From Klenkia sp. (GTDB taxonomy: Bacteria; Actinomycetota; Actinomycetes; Mycobacteriales; Geodermatophilaceae): 5,862 bases of DNA. The first letter of the stretch is position 1; the number at the start of each line of letters is the position of its first letter. The position numbers and the translations under genes were made by a program. The notes under the pieces are model-generated. The model saw only the letters and a list, made by a program, of their open reading frames with translations, did no database searches and was not told where the DNA came from. Shown piece after piece: positions 5,095-5,862 of this stretch. Location of the stretch: the NCBI GenBank assembly GCA_025966215.1, contig JAOPVM010000111.1, forward strand, positions 1 through 5,862, written 5' to 3'.

Positions 5095-5862
5095 TCAGTC
5101 TCCGTCGTCGCTGGTCGGAGGCGGGTCGGCGGGGTCGAGCGGGGTGGCCGCGCGCAGTTCGGCGCTGCTGGCGGCAGGCAGCTCGAGGTCCTCGGACCGG
5201 CTGAAGGTGAACACCAGGTCGTAGGTGACCTCGAGCTGGGCCAGGGCGGCGGCCTCCGGGGAGGAGAGGAACCCGTTGTTCAGCTGGTCGGGGTCACCGA
5301 TCGCCGCGACCTCGTAGGGGCTGGTGACCGGGCGGAAGTCGACCAGGATGGCCCCGCCGGCCTGCCGGATCGCGGTCGTGGGGCCCAGCCGCTGGCCGTT
5401 GATGGAGACGGCCTCCGCCCCGGAGGACCACAGTGCGTTGACCAGCTGCTGGAGGTCTCGGTCGAGCACCTGGGCGACCGGGTCGGTGGTGGCGGTGCCG
5501 CCGACCGGGTCCTCGTCGGCCGAGGGCAGCGGGTTCCCGAGGGTGACCACCAGCCCGGGACCGCTCACCGGCAGCGCTGCCGCGCCGGTCTCGGCGTCCT
5601 GCAGCTCCTCCAGCGCGCGCTGGCCCACCGTGGACGCGGCGAGCGTCTCGTCGCGGGCCGCGGCCACCGAGGACTGCAGCTCACCCAGCTGGGCGACCAG
5701 CTCGTCGGTGGCCCGGGACTCGGTGTCGATGTCGGCGACGAGCCGTTCCCGGATCTGCTCACGCCCCTCGGCCCCGGTCGAGGCCTCGGTGTAGGTCAGC
5801 GCGGCGAGCAGCCCGGCCAGCACCATGGTCACCGCCACCAGCACCTGCCCGCGCCGTCGCCC
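5095..5862 (-). CDS. DUF881 family membrane-anchored protein (first copy), 5' end outside window
   Basis: This paralogue of the other DUF881 protein resembles Rv1823. The frame stays open to the window edge, with GRRRGQ directly before the membrane segment VLVAVTMVLAGLLAALTY. The positive charges fit a cytosolic N-terminus, so the true start is probably upstream of 5862 rather than the GTG at 5844, which would begin inside the membrane segment. A predicted coiled coil (REQIRERLVADIDTESR through LGELQSSVAAARDE) follows, then the DUF881 domain with SGPGLVVTLGNP, LQQLVNALWSSGAEAVSINGQRL (in pieces), SPYEVAAIGDPDQL and a C-terminal Asp/Pro-rich tail. It lies 4 nt before Sbp and is the first visible gene of the DUF881-Sbp-DUF881 operon. 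Confidence 0.92.
   Translation of the reverse strand, partial: GRRRGQVLVAVTMVLAGLLAALTYTEASTGAEGREQIRERLVADIDTESRATDELVAQLGELQSSVAAARDETLAASTVGQRALEELQDAETGAAALPVSGPGLVVTLGNPLPSADEDPVGGTATTDPVAQVLDRDLQQLVNALWSSGAEAVSINGQRLGPTTAIRQAGGAILVDFRPVTSPYEVAAIGDPDQLNNGFLSSPEAAALAQLEVTYDLVFTFSRSEDLELPAASSAELRAATPLDPADPPPTSDDGD

Noticed and set aside
3420..5204. A 594-codon open frame on the plus strand
   Set aside because: It lies antisense to gcvH, both halves of the DUF881-Sbp operon and their gaps. Its product is low-complexity Ser/Arg/Gly/Val with no family signature, which is typical of the shadow frame opposite GC-rich genes.
1..5862. Mobile elements, CRISPR arrays, tRNA or rRNA genes
   Set aside because: No transposase or integrase frame, no spaced repeat array and no RNA-gene signature was seen. 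The window is an ordinary syntenic chromosomal locus.

Overview
The window is a compact, very GC-rich stretch from an actinobacterium. All supported genes lie on the minus strand, so transcription runs from position 5862 down to 1. Gene content and order match the conserved actinobacterial locus known from Mycobacterium tuberculosis as Rv1823 to Rv1832: DUF881 - small basic protein - DUF881 - gcvH - garA - MerR (FtsR) - DUF151 - MerR (ResR) - gcvP. GTG starts, strong GGAGG-type ribosome sites and G/C-saturated third codon positions fit Actinomycetota. The protein style suggests a non-mycobacterial lineage such as Geodermatophilales, but that is only an impression.

In transcription order, 5862-3956 holds an envelope module: a DUF881 protein cut by the window edge, a small basic membrane protein (Sbp, DUF1290) and a second DUF881 protein. 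They are spaced 4 and 10 nt apart, so this is clearly one operon. The same family trio sits beside ftsA/ftsZ in Bacillus. Next come gcvH (lipoyl carrier of the glycine cleavage system, 3872-3468), then garA (FHA-domain metabolic switch with an N-terminal zinc ribbon, 3303-2785). The garA gene overlaps ftsR (MerR-type regulator, 2788-1979) by a GTGA overlap. After ftsR come a DUF151 bifunctional-nuclease-family protein (1904-1416) and a hairpin just after its stop.

The 216-bp gap at 1200-1415 is the best regulatory region in the window. It holds the post-stop hairpin, repeat elements, a good sigma-A-like promoter (TTGACC, 17 nt, TAGGTT) and two tandem TGAGTCA-centred palindromes just downstream of the predicted transcription start. 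It drives the second MerR regulator (ResR/Rv1830-like, 1199-630) and probably gcvP (597 to beyond position 1), whose first 199 codons are present.

The genes fall into two themes, glycine/one-carbon and 2-oxoglutarate/glutamate metabolism (gcvH, gcvP, garA) and growth or division control (Sbp/DUF881, FtsR, the ResR-like regulator). I do not see a new defence, mobile or biosynthetic system. The most unusual items are a patch of odd codons and non-consensus residues inside gcvP, the tandem operator-like palindromes, a probable second winged helix in FtsR, the zinc ribbon on GarA and a 10-bp phased repeat ahead of gcvH.
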